DNA of 64,000 nt from Shewanella psychrotolerans (GTDB lineage Bacteria; Pseudomonadota; Gammaproteobacteria; Enterobacterales; Shewanellaceae). Under the pieces are notes generated by a model. The model worked only from the letters and a program-made list of their open reading frames with translations, was not told where the DNA came from and did no database searches. Numbering within the stretch: position 1 is the stretch's first letter; every line of letters starts with the position of its first letter. The DNA lies in contig NZ_CP080419.1 of NCBI RefSeq assembly GCF_019457595.1, forward strand, positions 2,852,001-2,916,000. The letters run 5' to 3'. The position numbers were made by a program, and so were the translations under genes. Below are positions 28,127 to 37,352 of this stretch, piece after piece.

Positions 28127-29452
28127 TCAAGAAATCTCGTTGGTTTGCTTAGGCCAATAACGGTGCCCAAGTGTAAATGGAAGTAACAGAGAGCGGGACA
28201 TAATGCGAGCGATATCCCTCGTTTTAGGGCTTATCCAGAACGCGATATACGACGCGATGAAATAGGAAAAAACGGTCGCAATAGCGGCGCCCTGACCACC
28301 GTACAGAGGTATAAGCACAAGATTTGCGATCACATTAATCACGGCGCCCAGGCCATGACTCACCAATGAAAAAGCCAGTAAGTGTTCACTCAGAAGCCAC
28401 TTGCTCACCAATGCCCGCATAAAGATAAATAAGCCAGCCCAAATATGTAGCTGCAAGATAAACACAGATTGCAGATACTCCTGACCAAACAAGATAAAAA
28501 TGGCGGGCTTAGCGACCAGAGTTACCGCAATGGCGATAACGAGTGCAAACACAAACAGCAGATCGGAGATCTGCTGCAACTTTAACTGGTAAGCGTCAAA
28601 TAACTGCTTCTTTTTTAGCGCTAATAGCGCCGGAAATAGCGTGATAACAACGGCATCGGCAAAAAAGTACCACACTTCAGAGAGTCTTGCAGCGACAGCG
28701 TAAATCCCGACCGCTTCTGTTCCGACCATATTTTCAAGCATCACCTGATCGACTTTCAAGTAGATAACCGCCGCAACACCGGACAGAATAAGCCAATAAG
28801 ATTGCTTTAACAGACCGAGTCCATAGGAAAAGTCAAAACGTGATACCCGGATAGGAGAAGCATAAAAGGAATAGATAACGATGAAACCGATACCAAGCAC
28901 AATGGTCTCGGCGGCGAAAATGGTGACGATAGTGAATAAACCAGCACTCATAGCAACCGCAATCAACTTTAATGAGGCAAAGACAACGATAACACTCAGC
29001 CTCATGCGCACGACCTGACGAGCCGCAACCTGCGCCTGGAACCAAAACTCTAACACATTGAAGGCATAAAATATGTTAGCAATCGCAAGCAATATTAAGC
29101 CATGGCTGGCTACATCGGATGACACACCCCAGCCATTAACGGCAAGCAAGATACAAAACAGTGTTCCGGTTAGAGCGCCAATTAATCGAAAAATGGTGGC
29201 ACTAGCTATGATTTTATCGCGGTTATCCGAATCGTTGACCAGCTCCCTGGTAATAATCGCATTGAGCCCTAATGCCGCCAGTGGTGCGACTAAAGCGACT
29301 AGTGCTAACAGGTAGCTTAATGAACCAAAACCCTCTGGTCCTAGGCTTCGAGCCAACGCCAGGCTAACCAACAAGTTAGCAGACATGGAGATCACTTTTT
29401 CAGACACCAGCCAAGAGGTATTCGCTAGTGCCTTTTTAATAAATGGGGTCAT
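28127..29452 (-). CDS. wzx: Repeat-unit flippase (Wzx, MOP superfamily)
   Basis: A 441-residue integral membrane protein with about twelve helices and the Wzx N-terminal pattern SWLVSEKVISMSANLLVSLALARSLGPEGFG. It moves the lipid-linked repeat unit across the inner membrane. It overlaps the Wzz gene by one base and abuts the nitroreductase gene. With Wzy and Wzz it defines a Wzy-dependent pathway. Confidence 0.93.
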   Translation of the reverse strand: MTPFIKKALANTSWLVSEKVISMSANLLVSLALARSLGPEGFGSLSYLLALVALVAPLAALGLNAIITRELVNDSDNRDKIIASATIFRLIGALTGTLFCILLAVNGWGVSSDVASHGLILLAIANIFYAFNVLEFWFQAQVAARQVVRMRLSVIVVFASLKLIAVAMSAGLFTIVTIFAAETIVLGIGFIVIYSFYASPIRVSRFDFSYGLGLLKQSYWLILSGVAAVIYLKVDQVMLENMVGTEAVGIYAVAARLSEVWYFFADAVVITLFPALLALKKKQLFDAYQLKLQQISDLLFVFALVIAIAVTLVAKPAIFILFGQEYLQSVFILQLHIWAGLFIFMRALVSKWLLSEHLLAFSLVSHGLGAVINVIANLVLIPLYGGQGAAIATVFSYFIASYIAFWISPKTRDIARIMSRSLLLPFTLGHRYWPKQTNEIS

Positions 29453-30429
29453 TAATCTGCTTTACGTAGAAAAAACCGGATGAGAACAAACAAGCTGGCC
29501 AGGAAGCCACCAAACAGGGTACCCACAATACATACTAATGCGCGTTTCGGTTTAAACTTCTCTTCGGCAACAATAGCTGGGTCGATAGTTTTAAAAACAT
29601 ACTCGTCGCGAACTTCGGCAAACATAATGGTTTTGGTCTGTTCTTCAATCAATTGGTACAGTACTGTGCGAATATCGGCCACATTAGTTTCACTAATCTG
29701 TTTCTCAAGAAACTCGGTGCTCTTAATTGCCTCCGAGACTTCTCTCTTCTTCATCTCTGCATTGATATCTTCAATCAACCAGGTAACCCACTGTTGCGCA
29801 ATCGTGGGGGACAGATGCTCAATAGAAATTCGAACTAAGCCGGTATCCTTATCAACCTGAACCTCTATAATTTCAGAAAAGGTTTTATAGGCTTCCTGCG
29901 GCGAAGGCTTAGGTTGCTTAGGCGCTTCAACCTCGCGAACCCACAACTGCTTGCTACTATCATAAAGGCTTTTATCATAGGCTAATGAATCATCGCTCTG
30001 GTTCCATGATTCAGCGGCCATGAGCTGAGGTAAAATGTCATGGTCTTTTATAAAATTACTGGTGAACTGTCTCGACTTAAGCACTGAGATCGCCAACTGG
30101 GTCTTATCTATACTGCTGCCGCCTCCCAAATTTAAGCCGGCCATGCTGGCTAAACCACCAAACTGAGAGGCAAGTGCGCCGATTCCCCCCTGCTGCTCGA
30201 CGTTCGCAGGAGCCAATAACGCTTCTGACTTATAGATATTAGGCAGCATCAAGGCTATCACTACAGAAGCGATGGCAAAAACAAAGGTCACCGCCATTAT
30301 CAGCCACTTCCCCGCCCAGACGGCCGAGAAAAGTTCTCTTAAATCGATCTCGTTAGAAGTTGGAGCGATAGCATAACCAGTAGTGAACGCTATGGGATCT
30401 TGAGGTACCTGAGGTGAAATATTGTTCAT
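29452..30429 (-). CDS. wzz: Chain-length determinant protein (Wzz)
   Basis: A 325-residue polysaccharide co-polymerase. It has an N-terminal helix (about residues 38-58), a long periplasmic coiled-coil region, and a second helix near the C-terminus preceded by the proline-containing DPAIVAEEKFKPKRAL motif. There is no tyrosine-kinase domain, so it is the PCP1 (O-antigen) type. The frame is open to a GTG at 30441; I prefer the ATG at 30429. It is the first gene of the wzz-wzx-nitroreductase-pyruvyltransferase-wzy run. Confidence 0.93.
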   Translation of the reverse strand: MNNISPQVPQDPIAFTTGYAIAPTSNEIDLRELFSAVWAGKWLIMAVTFVFAIASVVIALMLPNIYKSEALLAPANVEQQGGIGALASQFGGLASMAGLNLGGGSSIDKTQLAISVLKSRQFTSNFIKDHDILPQLMAAESWNQSDDSLAYDKSLYDSSKQLWVREVEAPKQPKPSPQEAYKTFSEIIEVQVDKDTGLVRISIEHLSPTIAQQWVTWLIEDINAEMKKREVSEAIKSTEFLEKQISETNVADIRTVLYQLIEEQTKTIMFAEVRDEYVFKTIDPAIVAEEKFKPKRALVCIVGTLFGGFLASLFVLIRFFLRKAD

Positions 30430-30768
30430 TAATTTACACACTAATCAATCGAAGAAGTAAGTCAGACCAACCTAATGTGCTAAACAACCAATAACACACA
30501 AGTATTAAAGATCAACAGAACATCAAATGGCAGCAAAGACGCATGATAACGGCTTTCAACACAAATTTAAAGCAAAGGAAATGGTACTAATCGAGGTTTT
30601 GCTACATAGATGAGCATTGCAACAACTCGAACCAAAAAACTAAACAAAACTCAGCTAAATAACCGACCTAACCGAGTGAGCAGGTTGCAATTTTACAACA
30701 GATAGAACCTTGAGTACAAAACATATCATTCACTAAGCATCAGTTTAAAATATGCCCAAGTAAAAAAT
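30430..30768. other. Intergenic region upstream of wzz
   Basis: About 340 bp, AT-rich, between wzz and the IS200-like remnant. It should contain the promoter of the wzz-led operon. I looked for an RfaH ops element (GGCGGTAG) on the coding strand and did not find one. Confidence 0.5.
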
Positions 30769-31359
30769 CCACCTTCTGAAGAAGGAGGCTTTGTGTTAAC
30801 CCTCAAAGGGCCTTTGTTTAGTTCAACGCCAATTCTCTCTGTTCTTGACGCTCTTGTTTCTCTTGCAGCCTTACGTATCGGCGAATTATTTCTTCATTGA
30901 TACCAACGCTATCAACAAAATAACCCCTTTGCCAAAAATGATTTCCCCATAGCTTGTTCTTCCTTAAATATGGGAATTTGCTAAATAGTTTCAAGGCTAT
31001 CTTACCTTTCAAAGCTCCCATCAAATTTGATATTGATAATTTTGGCTACACCTTAACCACCAGATGTACATGGTCAACTTGTACATTCAATTCAATTACT
31101 GCACACCCAAGTTGATTACAGTAAACCTATATGCACCGATAGACTTCTTTACCCACATTATTTTTTAGTATTCGAAAGCGATACTTTGGTGTCCATACGA
31201 TGTGATATTGACATCTCCAACATACGAGGAAAGCTTAGTTATATCTACTCATGTTATTTGCCCTCTTTGACTTCGCTAAAAATCAAGAGTGCATTTAGCA
31301 TGGGTAGAGATTCGGGCAAAGCCCCTATGGATGATAACCATCTACTGAAGTAGGTGGTT
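30769..31359 (-). mobile_element. Decayed IS200/IS605-type element
   Basis: A single Y1-transposase pseudogene bounded by two subterminal hairpins that both have a TGAA loop: 30769-30788 (CCACCTTC / GAAGGAGG, one mismatch) and 31336-31359 (ACCATCTAC / GTAGGTGGT). Such imperfect hairpins at both ends, without terminal inverted repeats, are typical of IS200 elements. Exact ends and target site cannot be fixed from this copy alone. It lies directly beside the terminator of the S-layer-like gene. Confidence 0.8.
30818..31252 (-). pseudogene. tnpA: IS200-type transposase TnpA, three in-frame stops
   Basis: Reading through from ATG at 31252 gives a full-length (about 144 codons) IS200 TnpA with no frameshift: CQYHIVWTPKYRFRILKNN, the HUH motif in QVDHVHLVVKV, and the C-terminal NHFWQRGYFVDSVG segment with the likely nucleophile Tyr in RRYVRLQEK. 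In-frame stops fall after codon 5 (TAA), after VYRCI (TAG) and after LVVKV (TAG). The catalytic HUH and Tyr are still present, so decay seems fairly recent. The longest uninterrupted piece is the C-terminal 68 codons. Confidence 0.88.
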
Positions 31360-31372
31360 TAGGGCTGAAAAT

Positions 31373-31402
31373 AAAAAACGAGCCCTAAGGCTCGTTTTTT
31401 TT
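31373..31402 (-). terminator. Terminator of the S-layer-like gene
   Basis: Perfect stem AAAAAACGAGCC / GGCTCGTTTTTT (31373-31384 and 31389-31400) with a CTAA loop. A- and T-runs on the two sides make it bidirectional. It lies about 60 bp after the stop of the secreted-protein gene. Confidence 0.9.
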
Positions 31403-31464
31403 AAGATGTACTTCACAGATAATTTGGTTTCAGCAATACGCTGACTCCTAAATTAAAAGTAAAA

Positions 31465-32889
31465 TTACTTCTTGTACTGGTCAGACATAACGTTTACGCG
31501 GCTCTCACCTTGACGGTAGTATGGAGCAAGAGTGATGTCTTCTGCATCTGCGTCAAGTACGAAAGTAACGCTTAGCTTCTTCTTACCAGCAGTACTACCA
31601 TCAGTTGCAAGACCGAAAGCAGCTTGAATATCGGCTTCAGAAACCTTAGTCACTGCGCCTTTCTTAGCTACTTTTGTTAGCGCTACTGGTCCGTAAGCTA
31701 CGCCATTTTGGTCAAAACCTTCAAGTTGAATTGCGGCATCAGTATTACCAGCATTAGCAATTTCAACATTTGGTGTTAGGCCAAGACCTACTGGTAGGTA
31801 TGGAACGTTAACAACAGAAGCGTCAAGCTTAAACATTCCAAAATCAGCACCGTTTACATACTTATACTCTAGGTTAGTTGGAGCAGCTGTATAAGTAACA
31901 ACACGATCAACAGTATAAGTAGTCAAAGGAATATCTTTGCTTGCTGTTGGTGTAAGGTAGATACTGAATTTAGCTTGATCACCACCAGTAACGGCAGCAT
32001 AAGTTAAGCCTGATGTGTCAAAAACTACTGTATCTGAACATGCTGGAACAGCAGCGGCGTCAGAACATGCAAAAGCAGCAGCAGCAACATCAACAGTTTC
32101 TAAATTACCACTAGCACAAGAAGCAACACCAGTAGCACTAAAGCTTACCGCAGAGTTGTCATCACAAGAATATAGCGACGCTTTAGTTAGATCTGCTAGA
32201 TCTTTCTTAGCAGTAAGAACTAGAGTTTCTGTAGCAACGGTAGCTTTAACTGTTGCTGTTGGACGAGTAGACGTTACTTCAGCAACAAGATTGCCTTTAG
32301 TTGTAACGTACGTATCGCGGTTAAGACGGTTAACATAACCATCAAATACTGCTGATACTGACGCAACTTCCTGATCGGTAGAAGTAGTAAGCGCTACAGA
32401 GTTTTGACCAGTAGTATCTTTAGCATCGCCAGAGAAACCATCTTCTGCAGAGTAAACAAGCTGGCCAGCAGTAGGCAAGTAAGCTGGTGCTGCACCTGCT
32501 AACTGAACAACTGTCTTAGAGTTGTTTAAAACTGGGCTACCAGTTGCTACAACTAGCTCAATCTTAGGCCCAATTTTCTTTACTGTATCTTCAGCAACGA
32601 GTACTGGCGACTCAAAAGTACCAACACCAGCACCAGTATCAACTGTAATATCAGCGACAAGAGGCAGCGTAGTACCGAATGGGAAACTTAGAGTAACTTT
32701 GTCACCAGCAGATAGCTCTTCACGGTTGTAAAAAGTGATGTCAGCGTTGAATGCAGTACCAGCAACTTTAGCTGCAGATGCTTCGTTAGTAATATCTAAC
32801 GTTTGGCTGATAGCTACATCAGCAGCATTTGCACCGAAAGACAATGCTACAGCAGCAGCAAGGATTGAGGCATTAAATACCTTTTTCAT
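31465..32889 (-). CDS. Abundant secreted protein, candidate S-layer subunit (Slr4-like)
   Basis: A 474-residue protein with a clear signal peptide (MKKVFNASILAAAVALSFGANA, cleaved before ADVAIS). The mature part is rich in Ala, Thr, Val, Asp and Gly, predicted beta-rich, with few Arg. Four Cys lie close together in the middle (SCDDNS, SCASG, ACSDA, ACSDT) and could form two disulfides. No enzyme motif is visible. Codon choice is that of highly expressed genes (GGT, AAC, GAC, TAC, GTA/GTT), it has its own strong terminator and a long structured leader. Size, composition and context suggest the Slr4 family of S-layer proteins known from marine Gammaproteobacteria; I could not align it, so the family name is a hypothesis. 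It directly follows the T2SS gene block, making it the likely cargo. Confidence 0.6.
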   Translation of the reverse strand: MKKVFNASILAAAVALSFGANAADVAISQTLDITNEASAAKVAGTAFNADITFYNREELSAGDKVTLSFPFGTTLPLVADITVDTGAGVGTFESPVLVAEDTVKKIGPKIELVVATGSPVLNNSKTVVQLAGAAPAYLPTAGQLVYSAEDGFSGDAKDTTGQNSVALTTSTDQEVASVSAVFDGYVNRLNRDTYVTTKGNLVAEVTSTRPTATVKATVATETLVLTAKKDLADLTKASLYSCDDNSAVSFSATGVASCASGNLETVDVAAAAFACSDAAAVPACSDTVVFDTSGLTYAAVTGGDQAKFSIYLTPTASKDIPLTTYTVDRVVTYTAAPTNLEYKYVNGADFGMFKLDASVVNVPYLPVGLGLTPNVEIANAGNTDAAIQLEGFDQNGVAYGPVALTKVAKKGAVTKVSEADIQAAFGLATDGSTAGKKKLSVTFVLDADAEDITLAPYYRQGESRVNVMSDQYKK

Positions 32890-33110
32890 ATTTCAAAATC
32901 TCCAATTTCATGAAATTGGAACAAGCAGCAATAATCATTCCTGATTTTGACAACTTTTGTTCCGTTTTTTTTACAACTTTCTTGAGAAAGTTAAATTAAT
33001 CATTTTTAAGCCTAACCATAAAATGGTTAACGCTTTAAACGAATGTGTAAAGTTAAGCTAGAAGCACTAGAAACCCCTAGCGCACATTTACTTTAACTTT
33101 CCGAACTCTA
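32890..33110 (-). promoter_or_regulatory. Structured 5' leader of the S-layer-like gene
   Basis: If the promoter at 33111-33138 is right, the leader is about 215 nt. It can form several stem-loops: AAAGTTAA with TTAACTTT (33049-33056/33093-33100) enclosing GCTAG/CTAGC; TAACCAT/ATGGTTA (33013-33029); AACTTTCT/AGAAAGTT (32975-32992); and the 20-bp perfect palindrome TCCAATTTCATGAAATTGGA (32901-32920). The palindrome ends at the Shine-Dalgarno TTGGAGA, so part of the ribosome-binding site is paired. This could stabilise the mRNA or control translation. The stems are seen; the role is inferred. Confidence 0.6.
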
Positions 33111-33138
33111 GTTTTATGTATTCAATATGATAAGTCAA
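33111..33138 (-). promoter_or_regulatory. Candidate promoter of the S-layer-like gene
   Basis: On the minus strand TTGACT (33138-33133), a 16-bp spacer, and TAAAAC (33116-33111). The -35 box matches five of six and the -10 box four of six consensus bases. Transcription would begin near 33104. Confidence 0.45.
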
Positions 33139-33805
33139 CTGCAGAATGGGGCTAATTAGCTTACAAATTAACAAAAATGCCAAGTCGATTAACCTAAACC
33201 CGAAAAACTGCTCAAGATTCACCCAATCTAATCATTATTATTAATTTTCAACAGGATTAAATATCTCGATTCAGTTCCAAAAACACTTAAAACAACGTCA
33301 AATAACCGTCACTCAAGTATTTATGACGCGCTAAATCAAACGCCATTTAACCAACCGATTTCAACACTAACGGTGTTAATGTTAGCTATCGGCTTCAACA
33401 TCCACTTCGCGTATCCTTAAAGCAACAACAATGTCTTCGCTAACCTAGTTTTAGCATAAGATAAATGTTACCTAAAAACCCCTAGACATCGATATAAATG
33501 GCACATTATAAAGCACAAAACTTTATTCATTCGAATACAAAATCAGGCACTATTATAGTGCCTAAACTCTATTAAAACAGCTGCAAAGGTATAGCGACCA
33601 CAAGTAAAAAGCAAGCGATTAACTTGTCAGTTTTGGTAAATAAAAACCAAATGCTTAGTTTTCAACCAAGCTGAAAAAATGAAATAAACTTGCCTCAAAA
33701 AAGAATATACTTTTGTAACACTCCCCCCTTGATATAACACTTACACAAAACAAGCCATAACTCATTGTCAACCTTAGTAATGCCACTGTTCACACCTTGC
33801 AGCGA
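33139..33805. other. Region between gspD and the S-layer-like gene's promoter
   Basis: About 670 bp without a credible gene, AT-rich. It contains the inverted repeat at 33545-33563 and otherwise no structure I can name. Short frames here have no ribosome-binding sites. Such a long spacer is unusual inside this tightly packed strand. Confidence 0.5.
33545..33563 (-). terminator. Inverted repeat, possible end of the T2SS operon
   Basis: Arms AGGCACTAT / ATAGTGCCT around one central base; as RNA, a 7-bp stem with a 5-nt loop, followed on the minus strand by GATTTTG. It lies about 240 bp after gspD. It could equally be an operator, since its form is a symmetric 9-bp half-site pair. Confidence 0.4.
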
Positions 33806-35920
33806 TTATAGTTCTATAAACTTTAACCCTTGGGTTAGGCTACGCTTAATCTCCTCCCACTCATCGGTACGAGTTACCACCCTCGGCGTGACCATGATCA
33901 CCAGCTCAGTTCTTACCTTATTCTGCGTAGTAGTGCCAAATAGCGGGCCAATCAGAGGTAATCGGCTTACCCAAGGTAATCCAGCCTGATTATCTGATGA
34001 GTTCTCGCTAATTAAACCGCCCAAGATCACGGTTTGGCCACTTTCAGCGACAACTTCAGTATCAATACTACGCTCAAAAATTTGCGGATTCCCCTCAACA
34101 TCAGCGCCACCATCAACTTGATTAGAATTGCTCTGCTGTATGGTCATAATCACCACCCCCTGAGCATTAATGGTAGGCGTTACCGTAACATCAATACCCG
34201 TTTTACGGTACTCAACCGACTTTGTTACCCCGTTTGTGGGATCGGTTGTGGTTTTACCTACAACTGGAATATCAGTGCCCACTTGGATGCTTGCAGCGAC
34301 CCCATCACGCACTAATAAACTGGGCTTTGAAAGTACATTAACCCATTTGTTACTTTCAAACGCCTGAGCATCGATTTTATTGCCGCCACTGGCCCAGCTA
34401 AACGCACTTCCTCCAATACCAGACGCACCATGATTGTTACTAAAACTAAATTTACCCGAACTAAACGCCATATCAACACCGAATTTAAACTCATCGGTAA
34501 GGGTTACCTCTGCAATAGATACCTCTAGGAGCACCTGTTTTGGCATTACATCCAGACGTGCCACCAGAGGTAGAATAGCCTGATATTCTGGGCCCGATGA
34601 GTAGAATATGAGTGCATTTGAACGTTCATCAATCACCATATTGATATCTTCATTGCTAACACTTGTACTGCCATTTGGCGCACGATTCTCTATCGCCGCG
34701 GCCTTATCATCCGACGATTTTTCCGCCTTCTGCGTCGAAGCACTACGGCCTGAGATCAGCGCAGAGACACTCTGTCCTAAATCAGCAGCTCTGGCAAACT
34801 TCGGGGTATAGACAAAATACTTCTTATCATTTCCCTTACTGGGTCTATCCAGTTGCTTGGCCCAAAACTCGACTCGCTCGATAAAATCGGCCTCACTGGA
34901 AAACACCGCAACGGCACCTAACTGGCTAATAGGCACAAATGATAAACGGTTATCGTTACTCTTTTCCGGCCCCATGAGACCTTCATTTTGCAAAATTTCA
35001 GTGATCGATGAAATAAAGCTATCTGTATCTATATACATGAGCTTTAGAAAACCGATATTACGACTACGACTACCCGGCGAGTCCAAAAGTGCTAACAGTT
35101 CAAGTGAACGGGTAACCTGCTCACGTTCTCCAGTTAAAAAAAGCACCCCTTGAGACGGATCGGCCGATGTTTTAACTCCTGTGATTTCTCTTAGAGTACG
35201 CAGTGAATTACTATTGAGTAAAAACCTTAATGGGACTATCTGCTGAACATTTAGTGCGTTAGGCACAGAATCTACCGTTCGGCCGTAACCTACAGCCGTG
35301 GCCTGCCCGCCATTTTTCTCAATCTTGTGAATATAGATAACGTCATTCTGTCGTTTGATGCCTATGCCACGTTCTAACAAGAGTTGCTCAGTTAAGCTAT
35401 AAAACTTTTGCGGGCTGATCTTGTTTTGAACATTCAAAGTGACAGCACTTGGCTCATCGGTTAAGTTCTGCCCTAAAACATAACTTCTCTGTAATAGTTC
35501 ACCGAAGCTGTAATGTAAGAAATCCACCAGAGGCATCTTATCGGCTGCAATAGTCAGGCTGGGCTTAGCAGAGAAGCTATCGGCTATGGCGTCATCATTA
35601 CTGAAGCCCACCTGAGATTTAAACAACGACGGCACTCTTGTAAGAGAGGTTTCAGATTCAGGCTTAAGTACGCCATCCTCTTCAGTATTCACCCCTTGCC
35701 CAGTTTGGCTATCTCTTACACTGGTATTTAAAAGGTAAGAGGTGTCTAGTTTCTTATGATTTCGTTCACTTTGACTCTCTAAGCTGGCACAGCCATTGAG
35801 GAAAAGGATACTGATACAGACAGCAGCCCCCACCCTTAGTTGGCGCGGGATTTGCTTTTCAGGTAATGCTCGCAGCGTCATTAAGTCGTCTCGCTTTTGT
35901 GACATCATTAAATTATCCAA
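33806..35920 (-). CDS. gspD: Type II secretion secretin, lipoprotein form (GspD-like)
   Basis: The 704-residue outer-membrane secretin. A lipobox LNGC puts the lipidated Cys at 44, so this is a liposecretin that may reach the outer membrane without a pilotin. Domains in order: an N0/STN-like domain about 120-200, N1 about 222-281, N2 about 288-360, N3 about 367-457, and the secretin barrel about 460-683 (KPSLLVRDG, SRLPLIGPLFG, TELVIMVTPR). Linkers are long and acidic or Ser-rich. MshL of MSHA pili is also a lipoprotein, but the neighbouring genes are T2SS-type. It is the last machinery gene before the candidate cargo gene. Confidence 0.92.
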   Translation of the reverse strand: MDNLMMSQKRDDLMTLRALPEKQIPRQLRVGAAVCISILFLNGCASLESQSERNHKKLDTSYLLNTSVRDSQTGQGVNTEEDGVLKPESETSLTRVPSLFKSQVGFSNDDAIADSFSAKPSLTIAADKMPLVDFLHYSFGELLQRSYVLGQNLTDEPSAVTLNVQNKISPQKFYSLTEQLLLERGIGIKRQNDVIYIHKIEKNGGQATAVGYGRTVDSVPNALNVQQIVPLRFLLNSNSLRTLREITGVKTSADPSQGVLFLTGEREQVTRSLELLALLDSPGSRSRNIGFLKLMYIDTDSFISSITEILQNEGLMGPEKSNDNRLSFVPISQLGAVAVFSSEADFIERVEFWAKQLDRPSKGNDKKYFVYTPKFARAADLGQSVSALISGRSASTQKAEKSSDDKAAAIENRAPNGSTSVSNEDINMVIDERSNALIFYSSGPEYQAILPLVARLDVMPKQVLLEVSIAEVTLTDEFKFGVDMAFSSGKFSFSNNHGASGIGGSAFSWASGGNKIDAQAFESNKWVNVLSKPSLLVRDGVAASIQVGTDIPVVGKTTTDPTNGVTKSVEYRKTGIDVTVTPTINAQGVVIMTIQQSNSNQVDGGADVEGNPQIFERSIDTEVVAESGQTVILGGLISENSSDNQAGLPWVSRLPLIGPLFGTTTQNKVRTELVIMVTPRVVTRTDEWEEIKRSLTQGLKFIEL

Positions 35921-36045
35921 TCCAAAATATGTTTATATCTGTTTATTTATGTACCGCAATCATTTAGAACAGTTGCCAAAAACTCATTTAAACAATGACG
36001 TAGAATTGCAAGCTCAAAACTAAACATTTATCAGCCGCTTAAAAT

Positions 36046-36789
36046 TTAGCCATTTTCGTCAATAAGTTGTTGGTCATCTTGATTGTTAATCATTTGAGGT
36101 ACAAACAACTCCAGCCAGAGGCGACGTCCGTTATCGACCAGAACTAAACGACGGCTATCGATCGATTCTACCCGATAGGGCCCCAGATTATCACCTTTAG
36201 ACAGACTGATGTTTGTTTTACGTATCAGTGGCGACACGTTTTCGCCGTCCTGTGCTGAAACTTCGCTATCGTTTTCTTTTACTGTCGAAATGCTATCCAC
36301 TGGCTGTTGGGTGTAAGATACACTCAAGGCAGCCCTAGACTCTCCCGGCTTATCATTCTCGGTTCGGTATTCCCCAGCACTAACGATTCCGCTGAGTCGA
36401 TATATTGCGTCATCGATATATAGCTTACTCAACAGACCTGACTGTTGGTTTTGCTCTGCCAGCGACATGCTGTCGATAACTTCTTCTGTCGATTCATCTT
36501 CTTTATCGGCTTCAACGACCTCGGGCAAATCGAACTGATTATACAAAGCAATTATCTCACTTTCACTTTCGCTGCTCTGTTTCAGTTGAATCTCAACAGG
36601 TAACTCAGGTAACAGATCCGATTCAGCAAATTGCTCATCTGACTGATTAAAAAAATAATCAATAACGAGCAGTGCAAACAAAAGTATCAGACTAACGCCG
36701 ACCCATTTTAGCTTTTCGACAAAAGTAGCATTACCGCCCCCCTTTCCCGAGAGGCTACCAAATAAACTATTCAAAGAGATAGCCATCAA
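36046..36789 (-). CDS. GspC-like inner-membrane protein without PDZ domain
   Basis: A 247-residue bitopic protein: short cytoplasmic N-terminus, one helix about residues 27-45, a long acidic linker, then an HR-like beta domain split in two (AIYRLSGIVS near 133 and ISLSKGDNLGPYRVESIDSRRLVL near 195-220) as in GspC and PilP. The C-terminal PDZ domain or coiled coil of classical GspC is absent. It would link the inner-membrane platform to the secretin encoded next. It overlaps the GspM-like gene by four bases. The call rests on topology and position. Confidence 0.75.
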   Translation of the reverse strand: MMAISLNSLFGSLSGKGGGNATFVEKLKWVGVSLILLFALLVIDYFFNQSDEQFAESDLLPELPVEIQLKQSSESESEIIALYNQFDLPEVVEADKEDESTEEVIDSMSLAEQNQQSGLLSKLYIDDAIYRLSGIVSAGEYRTENDKPGESRAALSVSYTQQPVDSISTVKENDSEVSAQDGENVSPLIRKTNISLSKGDNLGPYRVESIDSRRLVLVDNGRRLWLELFVPQMINNQDDQQLIDENG

Positions 36790-37352
36790 GATTCCTCCTT
36801 TGAAAGGAGCTTAACAGCAAGCTTTAACGACACAGACCCATTAACACTACCGAGTCTATCTGAAGTTTGACCGCGGATAGTCAACCGATTAGAGTCCAAA
36901 CTAACATTAGCGAAATCTTCATTTTGTTGCAGCTCTTGCAGTAAATTAAGGTATTGCTTAAGAGAGCCTGAAAATCGAATATCCAATAACAAGGTCTGAA
37001 TATCGTCAGTTTTCAGGCCATCACGCCATGATGAGTTATTTAGCTCGATGCTATGACGTTTGAACAGGCTCTCCAATTTCGATTGTGCTGTCAGTTTATA
37101 ACTGGTAATGCTAGCCGTTTGAGCAAAAGAGGACTCGACTTTCTTAAGGCGCGCAGCCATAAGTGTTTTTCTGGTCAGCATCTCATCTTTAAGCGCCAAC
37201 AGAGCTCGGGTTTTATTCAGGTTCGACTGAGTTTGCTGCTGTTGCTGCCAGTTTTCCTGTTTACTTACCCATAAAGGCACCCAAGCAAATTTTATCAACA
37301 CTAACACAGCGACTAAGATAAGATAACGCTTATATTTTATTAGCTCCTGCAT
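36786..37352 (-). CDS. GspM/PilO-like assembly platform protein
   Basis: A 188-residue bitopic inner-membrane protein. One helix lies at about residues 11-28, followed by a coiled coil rich in Gln and Leu (about 35-85), then a ferredoxin-like periplasmic domain. Sequence identity in this family is low; topology, size and its place between GspL-like and GspC-like genes support the call. It overlaps the GspL-like gene by one base and the GspC-like gene by four. Confidence 0.78.
   Translation of the reverse strand: MQELIKYKRYLILVAVLVLIKFAWVPLWVSKQENWQQQQQTQSNLNKTRALLALKDEMLTRKTLMAARLKKVESSFAQTASITSYKLTAQSKLESLFKRHSIELNNSSWRDGLKTDDIQTLLLDIRFSGSLKQYLNLLQELQQNEDFANVSLDSNRLTIRGQTSDRLGSVNGSVSLKLAVKLLSKEES

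Noticed and set aside
30430..30768. RfaH ops/JUMPstart element upstream of wzz
   Set aside because: No GGCGGTAG on the coding strand was found by eye in this region.
30818..31252. Functional transposase, or recoding of its stop codons
   Set aside because: Three stops of two kinds (TAA, TAG, TAG) in one short gene are better explained by decay.
32015..32338. Plus-strand frame of 107 codons opposite the S-layer-like gene
   Set aside because: It is antisense to a gene with strong codon bias, has an Ala/Ser/Thr-rich shadow composition and no ribosome-binding site.
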